DNA of 39,118 nucleotides. Origin: Chloroflexota bacterium. Lineage in GTDB: Bacteria; Chloroflexota; Limnocylindria; P2-11E. Made by a program: the position numbers and the translations under genes. The notes below the pieces were generated by a model. The model did not search any database, was not told the origin of the DNA, and saw only the letters and a program-made list of their open reading frames with translations. Shown here piece by piece: positions 23,492 to 31,535 of the stretch. The DNA lies in the NCBI GenBank assembly GCA_005889445.1, contig VBGS01000165.1, positions 1 to 39,118 on the forward strand, given 5' to 3'. How positions within the stretch are numbered: position 1 is the stretch's first letter; the number at the start of each line of letters is the position of its first letter.

Positions 23492-24478
23492 ATGAGCACG
23501 GTCGTGACGCCGAGCTACCAGGCTGTGCTGGGATGGGAGCGTATCCCGGCAGGATACACGCATCCGGACGTGGCAGCAGTCGCCGTCGACTCCAGAGATC
23601 GCGTGTTTCTCTTCTGCCGCTCAACCCATCCGGTGATGATCTACGAGCGAGACGGACGCTTCGTCGGAACGTGGGGCGAGGGCGGGGTCTTCACGATGCG
23701 GACGCACGGCATCACGATCGGTCCGGACGACTCCGTCTACTGCGTGGACGACGCCGGGCATTCGGTCCGGAAGTTCACACCGGACGGCAAGCTCCTGCTG
23801 CAGGTCGGTCCAGCTGGGACTCCATCAGACACCGGGTACGACGGGGCGAACGTGATCACGATCGCGCGAGGAGCCGGGCCCTTCAACCGGCCGACGAACC
23901 TCGCGGTCGCACCGAACGGCGATCTCTACGTCTCCGACGGTTACGGGAACGCACGCGTCCATCGCTTCTCGCCCGAAGGTGAGCTGATCGCCTCATGGGG
24001 CGAGCCGGGGACCGGCCCGGGGCAGTTCATGCTGCCGCACGGCATCGCCGTGTCGGCGGACGGGCGCGTCTACGTCTGCGACCGCGAGAGCGACCGCATC
24101 CAGATCTTCGATCTCGAAGGGGGCTTTGTGGGCGAGATCACCGACGTTCAGCGCCCGACGCAGATCGTTCTCGCCGGCGGCCGCATCTACGTCGCCGAGC
24201 TCGTCTGGCGCGTCGGGCAGCGCTCGTTCCGGCGCGGTCCGATCGAGCGCGAGCAGGCCGCGCGCGTGTCGGTCCTCGATGGCGCCGGACGCGTGCTCGC
24301 CCGCATCGGCGGTCCCGATCCGTGCGCACCGGGCAGCTTCTGCGCACCGCACGGTCTCGCCGTGGACGCGCACGGGGACCTCTACGTCGCCGAGGTGACG
24401 AAGACCATCGGCGTCGGGCCAGGGCTCGTCCCCGCCGACTGCCACACGTTCCAGAAGCTCGCGCTCGTCGCAGGCTAG
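23492..24478 (+). CDS. NHL-repeat beta-propeller protein
   Basis: 328 residues from ATG 23492 with GTAGGGG upstream. Repeated blades show the NHL pattern of PxGIAV-D--G-VYV-D---(H/D)-(V/I)--F---G: for example HGITIGPDDSVYCVDDAGHS, NLAVAPNGDLYVSDGYGN, HGIAVSADGRVYVCDRESDR and HGLAVDAHGDLYVAEVTK, enough for a six-bladed propeller. No signal peptide. Similar stand-alone propellers include peptidylglycine lyase-like and 6-bladed lactonase-like proteins; the active-site residues cannot be assigned here. It is 19 bp after ribF and may be in the same transcript. The two cysteines near PDPCAPGSFCAPHG could pair. Confidence 0.85.
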   Translation: MSTVVTPSYQAVLGWERIPAGYTHPDVAAVAVDSRDRVFLFCRSTHPVMIYERDGRFVGTWGEGGVFTMRTHGITIGPDDSVYCVDDAGHSVRKFTPDGKLLLQVGPAGTPSDTGYDGANVITIARGAGPFNRPTNLAVAPNGDLYVSDGYGNARVHRFSPEGELIASWGEPGTGPGQFMLPHGIAVSADGRVYVCDRESDRIQIFDLEGGFVGEITDVQRPTQIVLAGGRIYVAELVWRVGQRSFRRGPIEREQAARVSVLDGAGRVLARIGGPDPCAPGSFCAPHGLAVDAHGDLYVAEVTKTIGVGPGLVPADCHTFQKLALVAG

Positions 24479-24489
24479 TTCGGTCCCGC

Positions 24490-24708
24490 TTGGACGCCTG
24501 TCGGTTCTGCGAGATCGTGTTCGGAACTCGGCCGGCCCATATGGTCGACGAGACGGATCAGGTCGCGGCATTCATGGACCAGTACCGGCAGCCGTCCGAT
24601 CCGGGCCATGTCCTGGTGATCCCGCGAGCGCACGTCGAGAACATTTACGGCGTGGGTGACTCGCTTGGCGGACACCTCTTCTCAGCCCACGCCCGCATCG
24701 CCAGGTAG
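24490..24708 (+). pseudogene. HIT-family hydrolase, 3'-truncated (histidine triad lost)
   Basis: From TTG 24490 the 72-residue frame has the N-terminal HIT signature: CRFCEIVFGTRPAHMVDE, a central FMDQYRQPSDPGHVLVIPR and AHVENIYGVGDSLGGHLF. It then ends at SAHARIAR plus a TAG. A full HIT protein needs about 45 more residues with the HxHxHxx triad; none is found downstream in any frame. The DNA after the break is instead the antisense of a response-regulator start. Nucleotide-hydrolase activity should be lost. Confidence 0.8.
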
Positions 24709-24782
24709 CCGCGCGTCAGTAACAGCTGCGCGATCGCGCGCCGCGTCGCGAAATCGTCATCGATGACCAGGGCAACTCTCAT
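24645..24782 (-). pseudogene. Response regulator receiver domain, 5' fragment
   Basis: From the ATG at 24782 the minus strand reads MRVALVIDDDFATRRAIAQL, then LLTRGYLAMRAWAE: the first strand with its acidic pocket, helix 1 and strand 2 of a CheY-like domain. After about 34 residues the similarity stops (near 24690-24710) and the frame runs antisense to the HIT remnant to a stop at 24645. The phosphoacceptor Asp, the Lys and any output domain are missing. Only 46 codons in all. Confidence 0.68.
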
Positions 24783-24812
24783 GCCCGCGCACATGCACCC
24801 GCGGTGCCAGCG

Positions 24813-25741
24813 CTAGCGCCTGCCCGCCTCCAGATAGCGACGTACCGCGGGGACGCCGGCCTCCCACTGGACGGATTCCCACGCGTACCGGAACCCGAGG
24901 CGGTCATTGATCGCGAGCATCGGCTCGTTCACGCTCGCATTGCCTGTTCGAACGAGGGAGTGCGCGGGTCGTAGACGACTTCGGTGTAGCCGGCGGTTTC
25001 GCCGGTGCGGTCATCGATCGCGAGCAAGAGTCGCCGAAGTCGTCGAGCCGCGCTCCGTGATCGGTCGAACTCGCGGACATGCTCGACCGTCACGTGCCAA
25101 TCCTCCAGCGCGGATGTCCCGCGCGGTGCGGTGTTCATGGCCTCGTACGCCGTGATCACATTGGCGACGTATCGGTCCGGGACGTCGCCATCGATCCATG
25201 CGAGGTGGTAACCGGCAGGATCGAGACGGGCCCACTCGCGCGTCAGACCGCGGTCCAGGTCCGCGAGCACGAGCTGGCTGAACCGTGCGCGGAGTGTCTC
25301 GCCCGCGCCAAGGCGGCGAACGAACGCCTCCCCTGCGGGGACCCGGGCGTTGGTGAAGAAGCTGAGGACGAGGTCATCGCGATCGAACGAGCGCACCATC
25401 TCCTCGAGGAAACGCCGTGCGATCCCCTGGCGACGATGATCGGGAAGCACGCTCAATCCGACCTCACGGAAGCGCTGGTTCGTGTCGCCCGTGAACGCGA
25501 TGAGCGATCCGGTCGCGACGATGTCGCCGGTGCCCAAGCGAGCCAGCCACTCGACGAACTCCATCATGTTCGGCCGCGAGCGGAGCCGGTCGATCACGAT
25601 CTGGGGGTCCGGAACCGGATCCTCCGGGACGCGCTCCTGACCGAGGGTGTTGTACAGATCGGCGATCTGCCGGACATCCTTCTCGCTGAGCGCGCCGAGG
25701 TCGAACCGCTCGATGACGTAAGTGCCCACCGCCGTCGCCAC
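24813..25741 (-). pseudogene. Double-GNAT acetyltransferase, disrupted C-terminal domain
   Basis: The first 271 codons (GTG 25741 to a TGA at 24929) contain an N-terminal GNAT-like domain with the acetyl-CoA loop region VGLSVLPDHRRQGIARRFLE and part of a second domain (AIDDRTGETAGYTEVVYDP). In another frame, immediately after, the sequence resumes as GNASVNEPMLAINDRLGFRY and ends at a TAG (24813), the normal C-terminus of such proteins. About 35 residues, which should hold the HRGxxLG acetyl-CoA loop of the second domain, are missing near 24930-24950. Family members resemble mycothiol synthase-type tandem GNATs; substrate unknown. Divergent from the LLM oxidoreductase gene. Confidence 0.78.
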
Positions 25742-25770
25742 GACGATCGACTATGACACGACGCCCGAAA

Positions 25771-25792
25771 TGCCGAACCGCTAAATTCGGCA
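25771..25792. promoter_or_regulatory. Inverted repeat TGCCGAA-N8-TTCGGCA over the LLM gene promoter
   Basis: A perfect 7-bp inverted repeat overlaps the -10-like TAAATT (25782-25787), which lies 9 nt before the GTG start at 25797. It sits in the 55-bp gap between two divergent genes, a typical operator position. The binding protein is unknown. Confidence 0.5.
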
Positions 25793-25796
25793 CACA

Positions 25797-26666
25797 GTGG
25801 TCGATACGCATCCACTTCGGTTCGGCCTCAAGTTCTCGCAGCAGGTGCACCCGATCGACGTCCACATCGACGTGTGGCGCATCGCCGACGACGCCGGCTT
25901 CGACCACATCTGGCCTTTCGATCATCTGATCGCGCTTGGTCCAGACCCAGCCGCGCCGATATTCGACGGATGGACCGCACTCGGCGCGATGGCGGTCATC
26001 ACCAAGCGCGCGCGGATGGGACTGAACGTCACCGGCAATCTCTATCGCCATCCGGGCCTCATGGCCAAGATCGCGGTCACGGTCGACCATCTTTCGCACG
26101 GGCGGCTCGAGTTCGGGATCGGCACCGGCTGGAACGAGCCCGAATTCAGGATGCACGGGCTGCCGTTCCCGAGCGCCGGCGATCGCGTCCGCATGCTCGA
26201 CGAGTCGCTGCGCGCGATGAAGCTGTTGTGGTCGGTGCCGCGCGCCACGTACAAAGGCCGCTTCTACCAGCTCGCGGACACCATCGCCGAGCCCAAGCCG
26301 CTCCAGCGGCCGCACCCGCCGATCTGGATCGGCGCGAAGGGTCCGCGGATGCTCCGCCTCACCGCACGACACGCGGACGTCTGGAATTCGAACGCGCGCG
26401 GCTTCGACGACGCGATCGCGGCGTCGCGATATCTCGATGAGGCGTGCGGCAAGTGCGACCGCGACCCGGCCACGCTGCGCCGGTCGATGAACGTCATCTT
26501 CGACGGCGCCGACGAAACCATTCGGAAAGCGGATGCCGCGGTCAAGGCTGGGTTCACCGAGATCCTGGTGATGCTCATGAACCGTCGCGAAGCCGGCCTG
26601 AGCGACCCGCGAAAGCAGGCCGAAGACGCGGCCGGGTTGCTGCCCCGGCTGCGGGCGCTCGGCTGA
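25797..26666 (+). CDS. LLM-class (luciferase-like) F420- or flavin-dependent oxidoreductase
   Basis: 289 residues, a complete TIM-barrel of the bacterial luciferase-like family. Signatures are LRFGLKFSQQ at the start, AGFDHIWPFDHL, YRHPGLMAKIAVTVDHLSHGRLEFGIGTGWNEPEF (spanning the usual cofactor loop) and KPLQRPHPPIWIGAKGPRMLRL. The GTGWNEPE and WSVP regions resemble F420-dependent members from Actinobacteria and Chloroflexi, though FMN use cannot be excluded. The start is GTG 25797, with no Shine-Dalgarno but a near -10 element, so leaderless translation is likely. Regulation by the inverted repeat over the promoter is probable. Confidence 0.9.
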   Translation: MVDTHPLRFGLKFSQQVHPIDVHIDVWRIADDAGFDHIWPFDHLIALGPDPAAPIFDGWTALGAMAVITKRARMGLNVTGNLYRHPGLMAKIAVTVDHLSHGRLEFGIGTGWNEPEFRMHGLPFPSAGDRVRMLDESLRAMKLLWSVPRATYKGRFYQLADTIAEPKPLQRPHPPIWIGAKGPRMLRLTARHADVWNSNARGFDDAIAASRYLDEACGKCDRDPATLRRSMNVIFDGADETIRKADAAVKAGFTEILVMLMNRREAGLSDPRKQAEDAAGLLPRLRALG

Positions 26667-26681
26667 CCGGTGGCGTTCCGC

Positions 26682-26687
26682 TAGAAT
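26682..26687 (+). promoter_or_regulatory. -10-like TAGAAT upstream of rpsO
   Basis: TAGAAT lies 44 nt before the rpsO start, leaving a leader of about 37 nt that contains a Shine-Dalgarno (AAAGGA). A -35 box is not clear. Confidence 0.4.
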
Positions 26688-26731
26688 TCCAAGCGAATAA
26701 GAGATCCAAAGGATCACAGAAAGGACAACGG

Positions 26732-27004
26732 GTGCCGTCAGCCACGCTTCCCAACAAATCCGAGGTGATCACGGCGTACCGCCGCGATGAGAAGGACACC
26801 GGTTCGCCGGAGGTCCAGATCGCGCTCCTCACGGAGCGGATCAAGCACCTCACCGAGCATCTGCGCACCGCCCGCCACGACAACGCAAGCCGGCGCGGGC
26901 TGCTCAGCATGGTCGGACAGCGCCGACGGCTGCTCGCCTACCTGCACCGCAGAAGCCCGGAGCGATACCAGGACGTCATCGGGCGACTCGGTCTGCGACG
27001 GTGA
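26732..27004 (+). CDS. rpsO: 30S ribosomal protein S15
   Basis: 90 residues from GTG 26732, with AAAGGA about 7 nt upstream. The sequence includes DTGSPEVQIALLTERIKHLT, HDNASRRGLLSMVGQRRRLL and YLHRRSPERYQ, the universal S15 motifs that bind the 16S rRNA three-way junction. The order rpsO-pnp is conserved across bacteria. An intrinsic terminator follows at 27023. Confidence 0.97.
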   Translation: MPSATLPNKSEVITAYRRDEKDTGSPEVQIALLTERIKHLTEHLRTARHDNASRRGLLSMVGQRRRLLAYLHRRSPERYQDVIGRLGLRR

Positions 27005-27022
27005 GCCGGCCCGCGTAAGCGG

Positions 27023-27049
27023 AAACCCAGGGAAATCCCTGGGTTTTTT
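27023..27049 (+). terminator. Intrinsic terminator between rpsO and pnp
   Basis: AAACCCAGGG and CCCTGGGTTT pair around a short A/T loop and end in a run of six T. Since pnp starts only 27 bp further, the hairpin probably sets the rpsO:pnp ratio by partial read-through rather than ending the operon completely. Confidence 0.85.
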
Positions 27050-27075
27050 CATAGGCACCCGAGATCAACAACCAC

Positions 27076-29286
27076 ATGCCAGTTACCCGTGCTCAGGCGA
27101 CCATCAACGGCAAGCCGCTCACCTTCGAGACCGGCAAGTACGCGAAGCAGGCGGGCGGGGCCGCGACCGTGCAATACGGCGATACGGTCGTGTTCGCGGC
27201 CGCCACCGTCGCGAAGACGATCCGCACGGGGATCGACTTCTTCCCGCTGACGGTCGACTTCGAAGAGCGCCTCTACGCCGCGGGGAAAATACCTGGGTCA
27301 TTCCCTCGTCGCGAGGGGCGTCCGTCCGAGGAAGGGATCCTCACCGCGCGCCTCACCGACCGCCCGATCCGTCCGCTGTTCCCCAAGGGGTTCCGCAACG
27401 ACGTGCAGATCATCGTCTCGGCCTGGTCGGCCGATCAGGAGAACGACTACGACGTCCTCGCGGTGAACGCGGCGTCCGCGGCGCTCACGCTCTCGAACGC
27501 GCCGTTCGAGGGACCGATCGGCTGTGTTCGCGTCGGAACGGTCGATGGCGAGCTCACCCTCAATCCGACGATCCAGCAGATGGAAGAGAGCCAGCTCGAC
27601 CTCATCGTGGCGGGCACGCGCGACTCGATCATGATGCTCGAAGCTGGCGCGCGCGAGGTCACCGAGGACTTCCTGCTTCAGGCTCTCGCGCTCGCTCAGG
27701 AAGGCATCAAGAAGATCTGCGACGCGCAGATGGATCTTCAGCGCGCCTCGGGCAAGGCGAAGATGGAGTATCTCGTGGTCGCCCCGGACGCCTCGCGTCT
27801 GGCCCCGCTCACGACCTTCCTGCGACAGCGCCTTCACGCGAAGCTCCGTAACCCGGACAAGGCGCAGCGCGAGGCCGGACTCGACGATCTCAAGCTCGAG
27901 GCGGTCGCGCAGTTCGCAGCCGGGGATAATCCTCCGCTCACGCTCGAAGAGGTCACCGCCGTCTTCGAGCAGATCCTCGAGGACGAGTTCCGAAAGGCCG
28001 TCACCGAGGAGAGCCTCCGCCCGGACGGACGCGGCACGAAGGACATCCGCCAGCTCTCGATCGAGGTCGGCGTCCTGCCGCGCACGCACGGGTCGGCGGT
28101 CTTCACGCGCGGGCAGACGCAGGTCCTCTCGGTCGCGACGCTTGGCCCCGGTGGCGACGAGCAGATCATCGACACGCTCTCACCGGTCGACACCAAGCGC
28201 TACATGCACCACTACAACTTCCCGCCGTTCTCCGTCGGCGAGGTGCGCATGATGCGCGGCGCGGGCCGCCGCGAGATCGGCCACGGAGCGCTCGCCGAGC
28301 GCGCGATCCTCCCGGTCCTGCCGACGAAGGAGGAGTTCCCGTACACCATCCGCGTCGTCAGCGAGACGCTCGAGTCGAACGGCTCCTCGTCGATGGCCTC
28401 GACGTGCGGCTCGACCCTCGCGCTGATGGACGCCGGTGTTCCAGTCAAGGAGATGATCGGCGGCATCGCGATGGGGCTGGTGACGTACGGCGACAGATGG
28501 ACCGTCCTCACGGACATCCAAGGCCTCGAAGATCACTACGGCGACATGGACTTCAAGGTCACTGGCTCCGCAAAGGGCGTCACCGCGCTGCAGATGGATA
28601 TCAAGATCAAGGGAATCTCGCTCGACATCATGCGGACCGCGTTCCAGCAGGCCCGCGAGGCGCGCCTCTTCATCATCGAAGCGATGCGCAGCGTCATCGC
28701 CCAGCCGCGCTCCGAGCTCTCGCGATGGGCGCCGCGGATCGAGACGATCAAGATCCAGCCGGACAAGGTCCGGGAGGTCATCGGCCCAGGCGGCAAGATG
28801 GTCCGCGCGATCCAAGCCGAGACCGGGACGACCATCGAGCTCGAGGACGACGGCACGGTCCGCATCACCGGCGCGAAGGCCGAGGGTCGCGAGAAGGCTC
28901 GCGCGATGATCGAAGGACTCACGAAGGAGCCCGAGGTCGGCGAGATCTATGACGGCAAGGTCACCCGGATCATGAGCATCGGCGCGTTCGTCGAGTACCT
29001 TCCCGGCAAGGAAGGGCTGGTACGCGTCAGCGAGATCTCGTCCGAGCGCGTGAACAGCGTCGAGGACGCGGTCAAGGTCGGCGACAAGGTGAAGGTCAAG
29101 GTGGCCGAAGTCGACCGAATGGGCCGCGTCAATCTCTCGATTCGTGCCGTGAACGAGAACGGCAACGACTACGAGGCGAGGCAGCGGGCCGAGCGGGAGC
29201 GCTACCGCGACCGCGACGAGCGGGGTGGCGGCGCGAGGCCCGGTGGCCCGGGGGGTTTCCGGCGCGGCGGTCCGCCGCGCAGATAA
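27076..29286 (+). CDS. pnp: Polyribonucleotide nucleotidyltransferase (PNPase)
   Basis: 736 residues. Two RNase PH-like domains (about 10-145 with FFPLTVDFEERLYAAGKIPG, and about 315-540 with RTHGSAVFTRGQTQ and GGIAMGLV), the helical linker between them, a KH domain (about 560-620; VREVIGPGGKMVRAIQAETG) and an S1 domain (about 622-690; GKVTRIMSIGAFVEYLPGKE). The tail is Arg/Gly-rich (GGGARPGGPGGFRRGG), probably RNA-binding. It degrades RNA 3' to 5' with phosphate, often with RNase J/E partners; RNase J is encoded 3 kb downstream. ATG 27076 has only a weak ribosome-binding site. Confidence 0.97.
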   Translation: MPVTRAQATINGKPLTFETGKYAKQAGGAATVQYGDTVVFAAATVAKTIRTGIDFFPLTVDFEERLYAAGKIPGSFPRREGRPSEEGILTARLTDRPIRPLFPKGFRNDVQIIVSAWSADQENDYDVLAVNAASAALTLSNAPFEGPIGCVRVGTVDGELTLNPTIQQMEESQLDLIVAGTRDSIMMLEAGAREVTEDFLLQALALAQEGIKKICDAQMDLQRASGKAKMEYLVVAPDASRLAPLTTFLRQRLHAKLRNPDKAQREAGLDDLKLEAVAQFAAGDNPPLTLEEVTAVFEQILEDEFRKAVTEESLRPDGRGTKDIRQLSIEVGVLPRTHGSAVFTRGQTQVLSVATLGPGGDEQIIDTLSPVDTKRYMHHYNFPPFSVGEVRMMRGAGRREIGHGALAERAILPVLPTKEEFPYTIRVVSETLESNGSSSMASTCGSTLALMDAGVPVKEMIGGIAMGLVTYGDRWTVLTDIQGLEDHYGDMDFKVTGSAKGVTALQMDIKIKGISLDIMRTAFQQAREARLFIIEAMRSVIAQPRSELSRWAPRIETIKIQPDKVREVIGPGGKMVRAIQAETGTTIELEDDGTVRITGAKAEGREKARAMIEGLTKEPEVGEIYDGKVTRIMSIGAFVEYLPGKEGLVRVSEISSERVNSVEDAVKVGDKVKVKVAEVDRMGRVNLSIRAVNENGNDYEARQRAERERYRDRDERGGGARPGGPGGFRRGGPPRR

Positions 29287-29324
29287 TCCAGCATCCCCGC
29301 GCATAGCTCGCTCGGCGCTCGTCC

Positions 29325-30047
29325 GTGTTGACGCTCGTTCTGCCTGCCTACAACGAGGCTCGCCGGATCGCGGCGACTCTGACGCGCTGCGCCGAATATT
29401 TCCGCGGGCGCGGCATCGAGGCGGAGATCATCCTCGCCGACGACGGCTCCGAGGATGCGACGCCAGATACCTTCCATCGCGCGAAGATCGGCCTGCCGCA
29501 CCGCGGCCTGACGTACAAAGTGCTTCAGCTGCAGCACCGCGGGAAGGGCGCCGCGGTGCGCGCCGGGGTCAACGCGGCCAGCGGTGATCCGATCGTCTTC
29601 CTCGACGCCGATCTCACGATCCCGGTAGAGATCATCGACCTGTTCCTCGAGGCGCTCGCGACCGGCGCGGACATCGCGATCGCCTCGCGCTACGTATCCG
29701 GATCGATCGTGGATCGGCCGTGGTGGCGGCGCCTGATGGGCGATGTCTATCGTTTCGCGGTCCATCTTCTCGTCCCGACCGGCATCCGGGACACCCAGTG
29801 CGGCGGGAAGATGTACACCTCGGAAGCGGCGAAGGAGCTCTTCAGCCGCCAGCGCCTCGATGGGTTCGCATTCGACGCCGAGGTCCTCTTCCTGGCGCGG
29901 CGCGCCGGCTACCGCGTGCGGGAGATCGCGTTCGCGCTCCATCAGCGCAAGGACTCGCGGATCGATTTCCTTCGAGACTCTCCGAGGATGTTCCGTGACC
30001 TGTTCCTCATCCGCGTGAACGCGCTACGCGGCGTGTACGGCCGGTGA
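29325..30047 (+). CDS. GT2 glycosyltransferase, dolichyl/polyprenyl-phosphate glucosyltransferase-like (Alg5/DPM1-like)
   Basis: 240 residues. GT-A fold with LTLVLPAYNEARRI at the start, EIILADDGSEDAT, the metal-binding DAD in IVFLDADLTIP, and RDTQCGGKMYTSEAAKELF with the DTQCG motif found in Alg5-like enzymes. No membrane helix at the C-terminus. It probably charges a polyprenyl phosphate with a sugar from a nucleotide sugar at the inner membrane face, making the donor used by GT-C enzymes such as the one at 21170. Starts with GTG 29325; the TGA overlaps the next GTG (GTGA). First gene of a three-gene cassette. Confidence 0.88.
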   Translation: MLTLVLPAYNEARRIAATLTRCAEYFRGRGIEAEIILADDGSEDATPDTFHRAKIGLPHRGLTYKVLQLQHRGKGAAVRAGVNAASGDPIVFLDADLTIPVEIIDLFLEALATGADIAIASRYVSGSIVDRPWWRRLMGDVYRFAVHLLVPTGIRDTQCGGKMYTSEAAKELFSRQRLDGFAFDAEVLFLARRAGYRVREIAFALHQRKDSRIDFLRDSPRMFRDLFLIRVNALRGVYGR

Positions 30048-30838
30048 CGCTCGTGGTCACGGCTGACGACCTCGGCCTCTCGCCGGCGGTCACCAGGGGC
30101 GTCATCGAGTCGCACCGGCGCGGCGTGGTGCGATCGGCCTCGCTCGTCGTGACCTTTCCATCGTCCGCGGAGGCTGCCGCGGCCGCCCTTGCCGAGCATG
30201 AGCTCGAGGTCGGCCTCCACATCGACCTGGTCGGCGGTTGGCCCGTTTCGGACCCGGCGCGGGTGCCGACGCTGTGCGACGAGGACGGCCGGTTTTTCAC
30301 GCTCGGCGAGTTCACGCGTCGCCTGCTGACCGGCCGGATCGGGCCCGGCGAGATAGCGATGGAGATACGCGCGCAGGCGGCCTGCGCACGCGCCTGGGGT
30401 CACCACACGCTCGCGTGGGACTCTCACCGGCATGTCCACCTCATGCCACCGGTGGCGTGGGTCGCCGGTCGGATCGCCCGGGAAGAAGGGGTGCGCTGGG
30501 TCCGGCGGGCACGATCTCCGCGCACCTGGACCAGCCCAAAGGAGCAGATCCTTCGCGCGGCCGGCCTCCTGTCGCAGATCGCGTACCGAGGCATCCCGGG
30601 CCCTTCCTGGTACGTCGACATCACCAGTGAACGCCCGCGACTGGATGCGGCCGGGGTCGCGCTCCTCGCGACCTACGGGGGGCTCGGCGAGATCGGCTGC
30701 CATCCCGGCTACGTCGACGACGATCTGCGTCGCGCGGACACCCTCGTGGACGAGCGAATGCAGGACCTCCGCCTCGTGACCGATCCGCTGGTCCGCACGG
30801 CTCTCGGCTCGGACGCGGTGCGCTGGCGCGCGATGTGA
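30044..30838 (+). CDS. YdjC/ChbG-family carbohydrate deacetylase
   Basis: 264 residues with all YdjC landmarks: LVVTADDLGLSPAVTRGV (Asp-Asp), LEVGLHIDLVGG (His/Asp), DSHRHVHLMP (metal-binding His pair) and EIGCHPGYVDDD near the end. Family members are metal-dependent deacetylases of N-acetylated sugars, some acting on glycolipids or hopanoid intermediates. Coupled to the upstream glycosyltransferase by a GTGA overlap and to the methyltransferase by another, so the product of one enzyme may be the substrate of the next (inference). Confidence 0.88.
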   Translation: MTLVVTADDLGLSPAVTRGVIESHRRGVVRSASLVVTFPSSAEAAAAALAEHELEVGLHIDLVGGWPVSDPARVPTLCDEDGRFFTLGEFTRRLLTGRIGPGEIAMEIRAQAACARAWGHHTLAWDSHRHVHLMPPVAWVAGRIAREEGVRWVRRARSPRTWTSPKEQILRAAGLLSQIAYRGIPGPSWYVDITSERPRLDAAGVALLATYGGLGEIGCHPGYVDDDLRRADTLVDERMQDLRLVTDPLVRTALGSDAVRWRAM

Positions 30839-31527
30839 TGCCGGGGGCGACCACCAGCGGCGCGCTGAATCGTGCCGTGCACCGCTATCGATCGGCCCCG
30901 CTCGTCGCGAGGCTCTTCGTCCACGGTCGCGCGTTCCTTTCGGATCTGGCGTTCGTCGAACGGCTGGTCCCGCGCAACGGTTTCATCGTCGATCTTGGCT
31001 GCGGGCACGGCCTCTTCGCGTGTCTGCTGCGCGAGGCGTCGGCGGGCCGGCGGGTGCTCGGCGTCGACCTCGATCCGAAGAAGATCGACGTGGCGCGATC
31101 GGTGGTCCGCGACACGCAGTGGCTGCGCTTCGAGGTCGGGAACGTGGTGACCGAGGCACCGCCCAAATGCGACGCCGTGACGATCATCGACGTTCTGTAC
31201 CTCCTGCCATTCGAGGAGCAGGAGCAGGTGCTGCGGAATGCAGCGTCGGCGCTTGGCGAGGGCGGACCGCTGATCGTCAAGGCGCAGGAGCGGAGGACGG
31301 ATCCGCGTTATGCCCTGACGTACGCACAGGAGATCATCACGGTCACCGTCCTCAGGGCGACCCGGGGCGGCCGCGAGCGCTTCTTCTTTCCAGACCGGTT
31401 GCGGGCGATCGCGATGTTCGAGCGCGCCGGGTTCGTCGTCGAGGTCGTTGAGATGCCGCGCCGTCCGTACACCGACGTGGTCTACCTTGCGCGGAAGGCT
31501 CCTCCTCGGGGACCCGCCGCGCCATAA
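30835..31527 (+). CDS. Class I SAM-dependent methyltransferase
   Basis: 230 residues. Motif I VDLGCGHGLFACLL, acidic loop GVDLDPKKIDVAR, motif IV DAVTIIDVLYLLPFEEQ and a post-I GGPLIVKAQERR are present. Motif content and the FFFPDRLRAIAMFERAGF segment suggest a small-molecule or lipid substrate; not identified. GTG 30835 overlaps the deacetylase stop (GTGA), with ATG 30838 as an alternative start. Last gene of the cassette. Confidence 0.85.
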   Translation: MMPGATTSGALNRAVHRYRSAPLVARLFVHGRAFLSDLAFVERLVPRNGFIVDLGCGHGLFACLLREASAGRRVLGVDLDPKKIDVARSVVRDTQWLRFEVGNVVTEAPPKCDAVTIIDVLYLLPFEEQEQVLRNAASALGEGGPLIVKAQERRTDPRYALTYAQEIITVTVLRATRGGRERFFFPDRLRAIAMFERAGFVVEVVEMPRRPYTDVVYLARKAPPRGPAAP

Positions 31528-31528
31528 T
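31523..31528 (+). promoter_or_regulatory. -10-like CATAAT for the uracil-DNA glycosylase gene
   Basis: CATAAT ends 7 nt before the TTG start at 31536 with no Shine-Dalgarno in between, consistent with a leaderless transcript. The decamer CATAATCAGC is shared with the region before the wHTH-nucleotidyltransferase gene. Confidence 0.45.
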
Positions 31529-31535
31529 CAGCGCG

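Noticed and set aside
27298..29304. Large open frames antisense to pnp
   Set aside because: They mirror pnp codons and contain no domain; pnp is complete on the plus strand.
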